From an uncultured Clostridia bacterium (lineage in GTDB: Bacteria > Bacillota > Clostridia > Oscillospirales > CAG-272), in contig CANQMS010000008.1 of NCBI GenBank assembly GCA_947624995.1, positions 1 to 64,000 on the forward strand: a DNA stretch of 64,000 bases. Reading direction: 5' to 3'. Within the stretch, counting starts at the first letter, position 1; the number at the start of each line of letters is the position of its first letter. Below are positions 44,069-52,063 of the stretch, piece after piece. Made by a program: the position numbers and the translations under genes. The notes under the pieces are model-generated. The model worked only from the letters and a program-made list of their open reading frames with translations. It was not told the DNA's origin and did not search any database.

Positions 44069-45121
44069 ATGACTGTCGAGGAATTGAAGATCCGTCAATT
44101 GACCAATCAGCATCTTATAACGCCAAAAGATAAAATGACAGTGATCCATGATCTTTGCGGCGTTCAAGCGCAATTCATGGTAAATGCAATGCACTCGCTG
44201 AAGATAAGGTGCTCTGATTTTCGGGAGGACACGGTCAGGGACGGTCTTGTGAAGAACTGGACAGTCCGAGGAACAGTTCACGTATTTGCGGAAGATGATC
44301 TCCCCCTGTTTATTCACTGCAATAACGGGCAGGATTATCTTCGCAATGATTGGCACGGATATTCATTTTGGAACAGGCGTGATAAATGGGCGCTCACGCC
44401 GGAAAGACAGGCTTATTTTGTCGATGTGATCTTAGACGCTCTTAAATACTCCGAACTCACAAGAGAAGAATTAAAGGACATATGCAGACAAAAAGGCATG
44501 ACGGAACCGGAAGAGGGCAGTATGTTCGATCAATGGGGCGGCGGCATCCGCGAAATGTGCGAACGCGGTTTTATCAACTATGTTGTCGGGGAGAAGAAGG
44601 CTTTCTGTCTTTCCCCTTCGTTTAAGCCGATCCCGGAACGGGAAGCGGAGCTTGAAACGGCTCGCCGGTATTTTACGCACATGGGTCCCGCGACCGTTCA
44701 CGATGCCATGTACTATTTCCATGCGACAGCCGCACAGATCAAAGACCGGCTCTCCCGCCTGCCCGTATCAGCGGCGGAATGTGAAGGCAAAACATATTAC
44801 TATATCGACAATGATCGAGCCTACGATCAAGGAATTTCCAAATGCATATTCCTTGCGGGATTTGATCAGCTTCTCTTAGCTCACGAAAAAAAGGAAAGCC
44901 TGTTTTTGAGCCCGGAAAATAGTAGAGCGATATTTAATCTTGCAGGAATTGTAAGCCCCGCATTGATGATCGAGGGCGAAGTTGTCGGCAAATGGAAAAA
45001 GAAGAATGAAAAATTGTCGGTAACAATGTTCAGAACGGTAACCCGGAAGGAGAGAACGCTTGTTTCCGATTTTGCATGTTCGCTGTGGGAAAATATCGCG
45101 TCGATCAATTTTGAGGAATAA
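44069..45121 (+). CDS. AlkZ-like winged-helix (HTH_42) DNA glycosylase
   Basis: A 350-residue protein of the tandem winged-helix family that includes AlkZ and YcaQ/AlkX. The QxQ motif expected for AlkZ-type catalysis is at residues 33-35 (LCGVQAQFM). Other landmarks: KNWTVRGTVHVF (about 70-81) and RRYFTHMGPATVHDAMYYF (about 205). Unlike its neighbours the gene is AT-rich: two sampled 60-base lines are about 37-40% GC against 62% next door. Codon use also differs, so recent acquisition is likely. AAGGCAGG precedes the ATG. Probable role: removal of bulky or cross-linked bases. Confidence 0.85.
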   Translation: MTVEELKIRQLTNQHLITPKDKMTVIHDLCGVQAQFMVNAMHSLKIRCSDFREDTVRDGLVKNWTVRGTVHVFAEDDLPLFIHCNNGQDYLRNDWHGYSFWNRRDKWALTPERQAYFVDVILDALKYSELTREELKDICRQKGMTEPEEGSMFDQWGGGIREMCERGFINYVVGEKKAFCLSPSFKPIPEREAELETARRYFTHMGPATVHDAMYYFHATAAQIKDRLSRLPVSAAECEGKTYYYIDNDRAYDQGISKCIFLAGFDQLLLAHEKKESLFLSPENSRAIFNLAGIVSPALMIEGEVVGKWKKKNEKLSVTMFRTVTRKERTLVSDFACSLWENIASINFEE

Positions 45122-45151
45122 GCATTGCTGCTGCTAATATAAAGGACAATT

Positions 45152-46150
45152 ATGAAAAAAATACTTCTCATAGGAACGGGCGGGACTATCGCCTCCGAGA
45201 TGACGGACAGCGGACTCTCGCCCGGGATCTCGACGGAGAGGCTGCTCTCCTTCACTCCGTCCGTCGGCAGAATATGCTCCGCCGACTGCATAGAGCTCTT
45301 CGCCCTCGACAGCACGAACATCACCCCCTGCCACTGGCAGATGATAGTCCGCGCGATAAGGGATAACTACGGCGCCTACGACGGCTTTGTCCTGACGCAC
45401 GGGACGGACACGATGGCGTACACGGCGGCGGCGCTCTCGTATATGATACAGGGCAGCCCGAAGCCGATAGTCCTGACCGGGGCGCAAAAGCCGATAGGAT
45501 TTGACACGACCGACTCGAAGGCGAACCTCACGGATGCTTTTCTGTGCGCGTCCTCCGATATGCCCGGCGTCTCCATCGTCTTTGACCACAAGATAATTCT
45601 CGGCACGCGCGCGAAAAAGACGCATTCTAAGAGCTTTGACGCGTTTTCGAGCATAAATTATCCCGAGCTCGGCGTCCTTCGGGACGGCGTGCTTTTACGG
45701 TACATACAGCGCCCGTGCGATGACGCGCCGACGTTTTACGAGGACCTTGACACGCACGTCGCCCTCGTAAAGCTGCTGCCCGGGATGGACCGCGGCGTCC
45801 TCGACTATCTCTTTTCCTGCAACGACGCCGTCATAATCGAGAGCTTCGGCGTCGGCGGCATTCCCGAGGCGGGCGGATTTTACGACTGCATCGAAACGTG
45901 GAAGACGCGCGGCAGGATCGCGGTCCTGACGACGCAGGTCGAAAACGAGGGCAGCGACCTCGGCGTGTACCACGTCGGTCACCGCCTCAAAAACGATCTC
46001 GGCGTACTCGAGGCTTACGACATGACGACCGAATCCGTGTTTGCGAAGCTGATGTGGATCCTCGCACAGACGCGCGACCCGGACGCGGTCGCCCGAATGT
46101 TTTATGCGCCGGTCGCCGGCGACATACTCTGGCCCGCGCCGCTCATTTAG
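45152..46150 (+). CDS. ansA: L-asparaginase, type I
   Basis: A 332-residue cytosolic amidohydrolase (asparagine to aspartate and ammonia). The first catalytic threonine is in LIGTGGTIASEM (about residue 13) and the second in LTHGTDTMAYTAAAL (about 88). The ligand motif ITPCHWQ and the lysine in TGAQKPIGFDTTDSKANL are also present. No signal peptide, unlike type II enzymes. GGAC upstream of the ATG is modest. It starts 30 bases after the AlkZ-like gene. Confidence 0.94.
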   Translation: MKKILLIGTGGTIASEMTDSGLSPGISTERLLSFTPSVGRICSADCIELFALDSTNITPCHWQMIVRAIRDNYGAYDGFVLTHGTDTMAYTAAALSYMIQGSPKPIVLTGAQKPIGFDTTDSKANLTDAFLCASSDMPGVSIVFDHKIILGTRAKKTHSKSFDAFSSINYPELGVLRDGVLLRYIQRPCDDAPTFYEDLDTHVALVKLLPGMDRGVLDYLFSCNDAVIIESFGVGGIPEAGGFYDCIETWKTRGRIAVLTTQVENEGSDLGVYHVGHRLKNDLGVLEAYDMTTESVFAKLMWILAQTRDPDAVARMFYAPVAGDILWPAPLI

Positions 46151-46180
46151 CCCGGGCGGTGCGCACCCAAGGAAAAGCTT

Positions 46181-47518
46181 ATGACTAAAACGGTAAAAAT
46201 CAACAGAAAACTTTCCTCGTCCCAGATAATAATAATAAGCTTCGCCGTCGGCATCCTTCTCGGCGCATCCCTCCTCACGCTCCCGATCTCGTCGCAGAGC
46301 GGAGAGTGGACGAGCTTTCCCGACGCGCTCTTCACCGCGACCTCGGCGCTCTGCGTCACCGGTCTCGTCGTCCGGGACACGGCGACATACTGGTCCGTGT
46401 TCGGTCAGTCTGTGATCCTTATACTGATACAGGTCGGCGGGATGGGCATCGTCACGATGGCGGTCGCTTTTTCTGCGCTTTCGGGACGCCGCATAGGGCT
46501 GCGCCAGCGCAGCGTTATGCAGGATTCGATCTCGGCTGAGAAGGTCGGCGGCATCGTCGAGCTGACAAAGTTCATAATATTTATGACGCTGATATTCGAG
46601 CTTTCGGGCGCGGTTTTGATGGCGCCGACGTTTTGTTCCGAGTTCGGCATCCTGCGCGGGATCTGGTACTCGGTCTTTCACTCGATATCCGCGTTCTGCA
46701 ACGCCGGATTCGATCTCATGGGCGTGAACGGCAAGTTTTCGTCTCTCACCTCGTTTGTCGGCTCGCCCTTAATAAACATCGCCGTCGTCCTCCTGATCGT
46801 CATCGGCGGCATCGGCTTTTCCACATGGGACGACGTGAGAAAGAACAAATTCCGCATATCGCGCTACCGTATGCAGAGCAAGGTGATCCTCACCGTGACC
46901 TCCCTGCTCCTCCTTTTGCCCGCGCTCTATTTCTTTTTCTTCGAGCTCGGCTCGCTGCCGATCGGCGAGCGCGTGCTCGGCTCGATCTTTCAGTCGGCGA
47001 CGCTGCGCACCGCGGGGTTCAACACCGTCGACCTCACGCTCCTGAGCGAGGCAGGTATCGCGATCATGATCGCCGTGATGCTCGTCGGCGGCTCGCCCGG
47101 GTCCACGGCGGGCGGCATGAAGACGACGACGCTCGCCGTCCTCCTCTCAAACGCCGTCTCCGTCTTCCGCCGCCGCGACAACACGCACTTTTTCGGTCGC
47201 CGCATCCCGGAGGACGCCGTGCGGAGCGCCGCGACCGTCGTCACGATGTATCTTGTGCTCTTTATCGGCGGCGGCTGCCTCATAAGCCGCATCGAGGGGC
47301 TGCCGCTTCTGACCTGCCTCTTTGAAACGGCGTCCGCCGTCGCGACCGTCGGGCTGACGCTCGGGATAACGCCCTCGCTCGGCGCCGTTTCGCGCGCCAT
47401 ACTCATACTGCTTATGTACTGCGGAAGAGTCGGCGGGCTGACGCTCGTGTTCGCCGCCGTCTCCGGCTCAAGCCAGGGCGCGCAGCGCTTCCCGCAGGAA
47501 AAAATAACAATAGGATAA
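46181..47518 (+). CDS. ktrB: Potassium uptake channel subunit KtrB/TrkH
   Basis: A 445-residue membrane protein with four M1-P-M2 repeats. The four filter loops are readable: TSALCVTGLVV, CNAGFDLMG, LRTAGFNTV and ASAVATVGLT. The gating loop of repeat three is seen as VGGSPGSTAGGMKTTT. Length fits KtrB (about 445) better than TrkH (about 480). The regulatory subunit follows 22 bases later. Confidence 0.95.
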   Translation: MTKTVKINRKLSSSQIIIISFAVGILLGASLLTLPISSQSGEWTSFPDALFTATSALCVTGLVVRDTATYWSVFGQSVILILIQVGGMGIVTMAVAFSALSGRRIGLRQRSVMQDSISAEKVGGIVELTKFIIFMTLIFELSGAVLMAPTFCSEFGILRGIWYSVFHSISAFCNAGFDLMGVNGKFSSLTSFVGSPLINIAVVLLIVIGGIGFSTWDDVRKNKFRISRYRMQSKVILTVTSLLLLLPALYFFFFELGSLPIGERVLGSIFQSATLRTAGFNTVDLTLLSEAGIAIMIAVMLVGGSPGSTAGGMKTTTLAVLLSNAVSVFRRRDNTHFFGRRIPEDAVRSAATVVTMYLVLFIGGGCLISRIEGLPLLTCLFETASAVATVGLTLGITPSLGAVSRAILILLMYCGRVGGLTLVFAAVSGSSQGAQRFPQEKITIG

Positions 47519-47540
47519 TTTTCGAAGGAGAGAATACAAA

Positions 47541-48188
47541 ATGAGATCCGTACTCATAATAGGTCTCGGCAGATTCGGCAGCCACATCGCAAGAAAGCTC
47601 TCGGAACTGAACCATCAGGTCATGGCGGTCGACGTCAACGAAGAGCGCGCGAACGCCGTTCTGCCGTTCGTCACGAACGTTCAGATCGGAGACAGCACGA
47701 GCGCGGCGTTCCTCGAAACGCTCGGCGTCCGCAACTTCGACGCATGCATCGTCGCGATCGGCGACAATTTTCAGAACTCGCTCGAAACGGCGTCTCTATT
47801 AAAGGAACTCGGCGCGAAAAAGGTCATCGCGCGCGCCTCGCGCGGCGTGCAGGAAAAATTTCTGCTGCGCTGCGGCGCGGACGAGGTCGTCTATCCAGAA
47901 AAACAGCTCGCCGCATGGACCGCGATCCGCTGCACCTCGGACAGCATCCTCGACTACATCGAACTCGACGGTGAGTACGCGATCTTCGAGGTGACGATCC
48001 CCCGCGAGTGGGACGGGAAAAACGTCATCGAACTCGATATCCGTAAGAAATACGGTATAAACATTCTCGCGTACCGCGACGACGGAAAGCTCAACATGAA
48101 TATAACGCCGGACCTCAGATTCGAAGCCGGGGATTCGATCTACGTTCTCGGGCATCCGAAATCAATACAGAAGTGCTTCAAAATCTAG
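47541..48188 (+). CDS. ktrA: Potassium uptake regulatory subunit KtrA
   Basis: A 215-residue peripheral protein. The RCK_N domain (residues 1-135) has the nucleotide loop IIGLGRFGSHIA and the acidic residue VDVNEE. RCK_C covers about 140-215 and binds c-di-AMP in relatives. It gates KtrB in response to ATP/ADP. GAAGGAG precedes the ATG. Confidence 0.96.
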   Translation: MRSVLIIGLGRFGSHIARKLSELNHQVMAVDVNEERANAVLPFVTNVQIGDSTSAAFLETLGVRNFDACIVAIGDNFQNSLETASLLKELGAKKVIARASRGVQEKFLLRCGADEVVYPEKQLAAWTAIRCTSDSILDYIELDGEYAIFEVTIPREWDGKNVIELDIRKKYGINILAYRDDGKLNMNITPDLRFEAGDSIYVLGHPKSIQKCFKI

Positions 48189-48236
48189 CACGCGGCCGTA
48201 CTTGTCCGACAAGATCCGCCCTCTGCGCGCTTTTTT

Positions 48237-48270
48237 GCAGGATATTAAAATAAGTCCTGCGCGCTTTTTC
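48237..48270 (+). terminator. Terminator of ktrBA
   Basis: GCAGGA and TCCTGC (48237-48260) with a 12-base loop, followed by GCGCTTTTTC. Confidence 0.6.
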
Positions 48271-48273
48271 CTA

Positions 48274-48303
48274 TTGACACACACCGCGCGCCGGTGCTAT
48301 AAT
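48274..48303 (+). promoter_or_regulatory. Promoter of the small DUF gene
   Basis: TTGACA (48274-48279), 18-base spacer, TATAAT (48298-48303). Confidence 0.7.
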
Positions 48304-48387
48304 GGAAAAAACAGTCTTGGAAGTTATTTCAATTTTATATTTTGTCACCTTCCGCACTGAGAAGCTGTCTTTTTTGGGGGTGATGCG

Positions 48388-48714
48388 ATGGCAAGGTCGC
48401 TGTTCAAATTTTCATACGGCTGCGGATACTATGACGCGCGCGACATTATCCGCCGCACTCTTCGCGAGGAAGGCTTCAGGGAGAAGTTCCTCATGTCCGG
48501 CGAAAGCGTCTGGGAAAGTACCGGCGTCCCGTTCGGAGCGGTAAAATACGTAAAGGCGACATACACGGACACGGAGGCGAACATCTCCGCATGGGTATCG
48601 ACCGGCGGCTTTTTCCGCGGCATCGAAGAGGACATAACAGGCGACAGCAAAGCCAAACGGCAGCTCCGCGCCACGATCGAAAAGATAAAGGGTCTTCTTG
48701 ACGCTACAAAATGA
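48388..48714 (+). CDS. Small uncharacterised protein
   Basis: A 108-residue soluble protein, not recognised. A mixed alpha/beta core opens with SYGCGYYDARDIIRRTL and ends with a charged helix KAKRQLRATIEKIKGLL. It has its own promoter about 85 bases upstream and a strong terminator after it, so it is a single-gene unit. The ribosome binding site is GGGGGTG. Coding potential is supported by composition matching the neighbours. Confidence 0.75.
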   Translation: MARSLFKFSYGCGYYDARDIIRRTLREEGFREKFLMSGESVWESTGVPFGAVKYVKATYTDTEANISAWVSTGGFFRGIEEDITGDSKAKRQLRATIEKIKGLLDATK

Positions 48715-48716
48715 AA

Positions 48717-48751
48717 AGAGGCGCCGCCGTGCGGCGCCTCTCCGTTTTTTT
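48717..48751 (+). terminator. Terminator of the small DUF gene
   Basis: AGAGGCGCCGC, CGT, GCGGCGCCTCT, then CCGTTTTTTT: an 11-bp perfect stem. Confidence 0.95.
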
Positions 48752-48823
48752 GCCGCGTCCGCGGCATCCTTTTAAAAAATCACAGGAAATTTTATTCAGG
48801 ATTGGATCGGAGGAACAGCAAAG

Positions 48824-49516
48824 GTGGAAATATCAAAGCTCAACGCAAACACATGGAAGATAGAGGACGGCGGCGTCCGCTTTTTCCTGCTCTCTGGCGC
48901 GCGGCGCGCGCTGCTCATTGACTCGGGGATGACGGTCAACAACGCCGACGAGATCGCGAAAACGCTCACGGATCTGCCCGTCAGCCTCCTTACGACGCAC
49001 GCGGACCCCGACCACATCGGCTCCGCCGACAGATTTGACGGCTTTTATATGCACCCGTCGGAAGCGACGAACTATTATAAGTCCGCCCGCCGCCGCGGCA
49101 GCTTCACGCCCGTCTGGGACGGCAGCGTTATCGACCTCGGCGACCGTGAACTCGAGGTTATCCACATGCCGGGGCACACGCCGGGAAGCGTCACGGTGCT
49201 CGACCGCGCCGGGCGCGCCCTCTACGGCGGCGCCCCCGTTCAGGACGGGAACATATTCATGTTCGGTCCGCAGCGCGAGCTGCACGCATACGCCGCGAGC
49301 ATGGCGCGGCTCGAATCAATGTCCGACCGCTTCGACTTTATCTTCCCCTCTCACGGCACGTGCCCCGTCACGCCCGACATCATCCCGGCGCTGAAGATAG
49401 GCGCCGAGAGGATCATATCGGGCGAGCTCAACGGGAACACGGTCGAATTTCACGGGACAAAGATCCGCCGCATCAACGTCGGCGCGGCGACGTTTCTTTG
49501 CGACGCGGAGCCGTGA
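48824..49516 (+). CDS. Metallo-beta-lactamase-fold hydrolase
   Basis: A 230-residue MBL-fold enzyme. The metal motif reads THADPDHIG (about residues 58-66), where the usual second histidine is aspartate, a known variant. Later ligands lie in HMPGHTPGS (about 112) and FPSHG (about 174). Start is GTG, 9 bases after GGAGGA. The TIGR04076 gene overlaps its stop. Activity is a thioester or phosphoester type hydrolysis by family; substrate unknown. Confidence 0.9.
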   Translation: MEISKLNANTWKIEDGGVRFFLLSGARRALLIDSGMTVNNADEIAKTLTDLPVSLLTTHADPDHIGSADRFDGFYMHPSEATNYYKSARRRGSFTPVWDGSVIDLGDRELEVIHMPGHTPGSVTVLDRAGRALYGGAPVQDGNIFMFGPQRELHAYAASMARLESMSDRFDFIFPSHGTCPVTPDIIPALKIGAERIISGELNGNTVEFHGTKIRRINVGAATFLCDAEP

Positions 49517-49842
49517 ATACGGAACGCGGCTCCCGACTGCCGCGCCGCGTTAAGGTCACGGCGCTGCGGGCTGCAAGATACGGCGACCTTATCGAAAAAT
49601 ACGAAAATCCCCTCCCCGAAGAGTGCTGTGTCATGGTAGGCGACGTTTTCTATTCGGACGGCGGTCGCCCGGACGCGCTGTGCCCGGAGGCGTGGCGCGC
49701 GATGGAGCCGTTCGTCACGGAGCTGCTCGCGGGAGGCGGGGATTTCTTTGACGGCTGGATGCGCGACCCGCACGCAGCGCTCGTTTCGTGCAGCGACGGC
49801 TTTCGCCCTGTCAGCTTTCTCATCGAGGCGGAATATGACTGA
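49513..49842 (+). CDS. TIGR04076 family protein
   Basis: A 109-residue protein. The family pattern is clear: CCVMVGDVFYSDGGRPDALCPEAW (read in two parts around residues 40-62) and GGDFFDGWMRDP. A GTG at 49513 overlapping the upstream stop (GTGA) is the best start; no ATG is available before the conserved region. It overlaps the radical SAM gene by 8 bases. Function of the family is unknown, but linkage to radical SAM genes is repeated here. Confidence 0.82.
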   Translation: MNTERGSRLPRRVKVTALRAARYGDLIEKYENPLPEECCVMVGDVFYSDGGRPDALCPEAWRAMEPFVTELLAGGGDFFDGWMRDPHAALVSCSDGFRPVSFLIEAEYD

Positions 49843-50746
49843 TCACGCACCGTTCGCATCTTACAAAAGCTGCAATCTCTGCCCGCGGCGCTGCGGCGCC
49901 GACAGGACAGTCTCGCGCGGCGCGTGCGGCATGGGGGACGCCGTTTTTGCCGCGCGCGCGGCGCTGCACATGTGGGAGGAGCCGTGCATCTCCGGCGAGC
50001 GCGGATCGGGCGCCGTCTTTTTCGTCGGCTGCTCGCTCGGCTGCGTCTTCTGCCAGAACCGTTCTATCTCGGGCGGAAGCGGCGGCAAGCCCCTCGGCGT
50101 CCGCGAACTCTCGGACGTTTTTCTGCGCCTTCAGGACGAATCGCACGCCGAAAACATCAACCTTGTCACCGCATCTCACTTCACCCCGACCGTCGCCTGC
50201 GCCCTCGCGGATGCGAAATCGCGCGGGCTCCGCGTTCCCGCCGTCTGGAATTCGGGCGGGTACGAGCTGCCGGAGACGCTTCGTATGCTCGACGGGCTCG
50301 TCGACGTCTACCTCCCCGACCTCAAATACGTCTCTTCCGAGCTCTCGGAAAAATATTCACACGCTCCCGACTATTTCGAGGTCGCGTGCCGCGCGCTCGA
50401 CGAGATGTTTTCGCAGGCAGGCGAGCCGGTGTTTGACGGTCGCGGGATGATGACGCGCGGGATGATAGTCCGCCACCTCGTCCTGCCGACGCACGCGGAC
50501 GACAGCCGCCGCGTCATACGTTACATACGGGACCGCTTCGGCGACGGCGTCTATATCAGCATCATGAACCAGTACACACCGACCGGCTCCCCGCCGTATC
50601 CGGAGCTTTGCCGCCCCGTGACGGAGGAGGAATACGACTCCGTCGTCGATTTTGCCGCCGATATCGGCGTCACGCGCGGCTTTATACAGGAGGGCGGCAC
50701 GGTCGCGGAGAGCTTCATCCCCGCCTTCGACTGCGAGGGCATCTGA
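49835..50746 (+). CDS. Radical SAM protein, PflA-like activase
   Basis: A 303-residue enzyme. The SAM cluster motif is GCSLGCVFCQN (CX3CX2C, about residue 66). Upstream is CNLCPRRCG and GACGMG, the extra N-terminal cysteine set of PflA-like (AmmeMemoRadiSam-adjacent) proteins. Other landmarks: AVWNSGGYE and YLPDLKY. It is predicted to activate a partner by glycyl radical formation or act on an unknown substrate; no glycyl radical enzyme is in the window. Translated with TIGR04076. Confidence 0.88.
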   Translation: MTDHAPFASYKSCNLCPRRCGADRTVSRGACGMGDAVFAARAALHMWEEPCISGERGSGAVFFVGCSLGCVFCQNRSISGGSGGKPLGVRELSDVFLRLQDESHAENINLVTASHFTPTVACALADAKSRGLRVPAVWNSGGYELPETLRMLDGLVDVYLPDLKYVSSELSEKYSHAPDYFEVACRALDEMFSQAGEPVFDGRGMMTRGMIVRHLVLPTHADDSRRVIRYIRDRFGDGVYISIMNQYTPTGSPPYPELCRPVTEEEYDSVVDFAADIGVTRGFIQEGGTVAESFIPAFDCEGI

Positions 50747-50763
50747 AAGAATAATCTCGGGAG

Positions 50764-50826
50764 AGGAAAAGCCGCCGAGTGCAGGAAAAGCCGCCGAGCG
50801 CGGCTTTTCCCCCTTTTTATTTTTTA
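50764..50826 (+). terminator. Terminator with a duplicated upstream arm
   Basis: GGAAAAGCCG, seven-base loop, CGGCTTTTCC (50784-50810), then CCCTTTTTATTTTTT. The left arm region AGGAAAAGCCGCCGAG is present twice (50764-50779 and 50783-50798), allowing two alternative stems. Confidence 0.85.
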
Positions 50827-50840
50827 CGCGCCGAAAATCC

Positions 50841-50869
50841 TTGCGTTCATATAAAATATGTGATATCAT
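50841..50869 (+). promoter_or_regulatory. Promoter of the nuclease-ATPase pair
   Basis: TTGCGT, 17-base spacer, TATCAT. The spacer contains ATATGTGA, also seen at the XRE/zinc-ribbon promoter (57873-57880). Confidence 0.6.
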
Positions 50870-50922
50870 ATTTGTATATATACCCACTTAACTCACATAA
50901 AACGGAGAGGGACCGATATACG

Positions 50923-52041
50923 ATGCTTAAAATAGTCCACACCGGCGACATACACCTCGACAGCCCGTTTTCCGGGCTCGACGAACGGCGCGCCGCGATC
51001 CGAAAAACGGAGCTGCGCGGCGTCTTCTCTTCGCTAATGACATACGTCCGCACCGAATCCGTCGATATACTGCTGATCACCGGCGACTTCTTCGACCGCG
51101 GATTCGTGACGCGCGAAACGCTCTCCATCATCCTGCGTGAATTCTCCCGCGCCGCCGAGTCCGGCTGCCGTGTCATAATAAGCCCCGGAAACCATGACCC
51201 GTACACGCCCGACAGCGTCTACGCGCACGTGAAGTTCCCGCCGAACGTATATATATTCAGAGAGTCGACGATGACGCGCTTTGAATTCCCCGAGATAAAC
51301 TGCGACGTCTACGGCTATGCCTTCACCGGCGAGACGCTCACCGACTCCCCCGTTTCGAAAACGGAGGACAACGGGCGCATCCGCCTGCTCTGCGCTCACG
51401 CCGACCTCGACGCGCCCGCATCGACATACGCGCCGGTCACCTCCGCGCAGATCGCCGCGGCGGGATTTGATTACGCCGCGCTCGGTCACGTCCACAACCC
51501 GCCCGAGCTCTCGGAGATGGGCGGCTGCGTCTTCGGCTACTGCGGCTGCCTTGAGGGGCGCGGCTTTGACGAGGTGGGCGTGAAGGGCGCGATCGCCGTC
51601 GAAATAGGCGACGACGGCAAGAAGACCGTCCGCCGCCTGCCGCTCGCAAAGCGGCGCTACGAGGCGGACTCCGTCTCGGTGACGGGCGCCGCCTCCCAGC
51701 TCGAGATACGCGAGCGCATCCGTGAGCGCATCCGCGAGCGCAAATATACCGAAAACACGCTTCTGCGCGTGACGCTGAAGGGGGAGCTCCCGCCGACGCT
51801 CACAGTCTCGCCGGACATCGTCGCGGACGGCATCGACGAGGTCTTCGCGCTCGAAGTGCGCGACGCGACGTCTCCGGCGCTCAACACGGAATATCTCGAC
51901 ACCGACCCGACGGTTCGCGGCGCGTTCTACCGCGAGCTGAAGCCGCGCCTTGCCGACCCGGACCCCGCCGTCCGCGCGACGGCGCTGCGCGCCCTGCGCT
52001 ACGGGCTCTCCGCTATGGCGGGCGAAAATATCTCGGACTGA
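50923..52041 (+). CDS. SbcD/YhaO-like metallophosphoesterase (DNA repair exonuclease)
   Basis: A 372-residue nuclease-type phosphoesterase. Metal motifs: HTGDIHLDSPF (about 6-16), LLITGDFFDRG (about 45), ISPGNHDPY (about 87), and GHVHNPPE (about 190). A C-terminal helical part (about 260-372) would contact the ATPase partner. GGAGAGGG is upstream of the ATG. The next gene follows after 22 bases and encodes the SMC-like partner. Confidence 0.92.
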   Translation: MLKIVHTGDIHLDSPFSGLDERRAAIRKTELRGVFSSLMTYVRTESVDILLITGDFFDRGFVTRETLSIILREFSRAAESGCRVIISPGNHDPYTPDSVYAHVKFPPNVYIFRESTMTRFEFPEINCDVYGYAFTGETLTDSPVSKTEDNGRIRLLCAHADLDAPASTYAPVTSAQIAAAGFDYAALGHVHNPPELSEMGGCVFGYCGCLEGRGFDEVGVKGAIAVEIGDDGKKTVRRLPLAKRRYEADSVSVTGAASQLEIRERIRERIRERKYTENTLLRVTLKGELPPTLTVSPDIVADGIDEVFALEVRDATSPALNTEYLDTDPTVRGAFYRELKPRLADPDPAVRATALRALRYGLSAMAGENISD

Positions 52042-52063
52042 AAACGGAGGGCGGAGAAGACAG

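Noticed and set aside
48302-48544. An 80-codon frame starting in the promoter of the small DUF gene
   Set aside because: Its start codon overlaps the TATAAT, it has no ribosome binding site, and it runs into another frame of the real gene at 48388.
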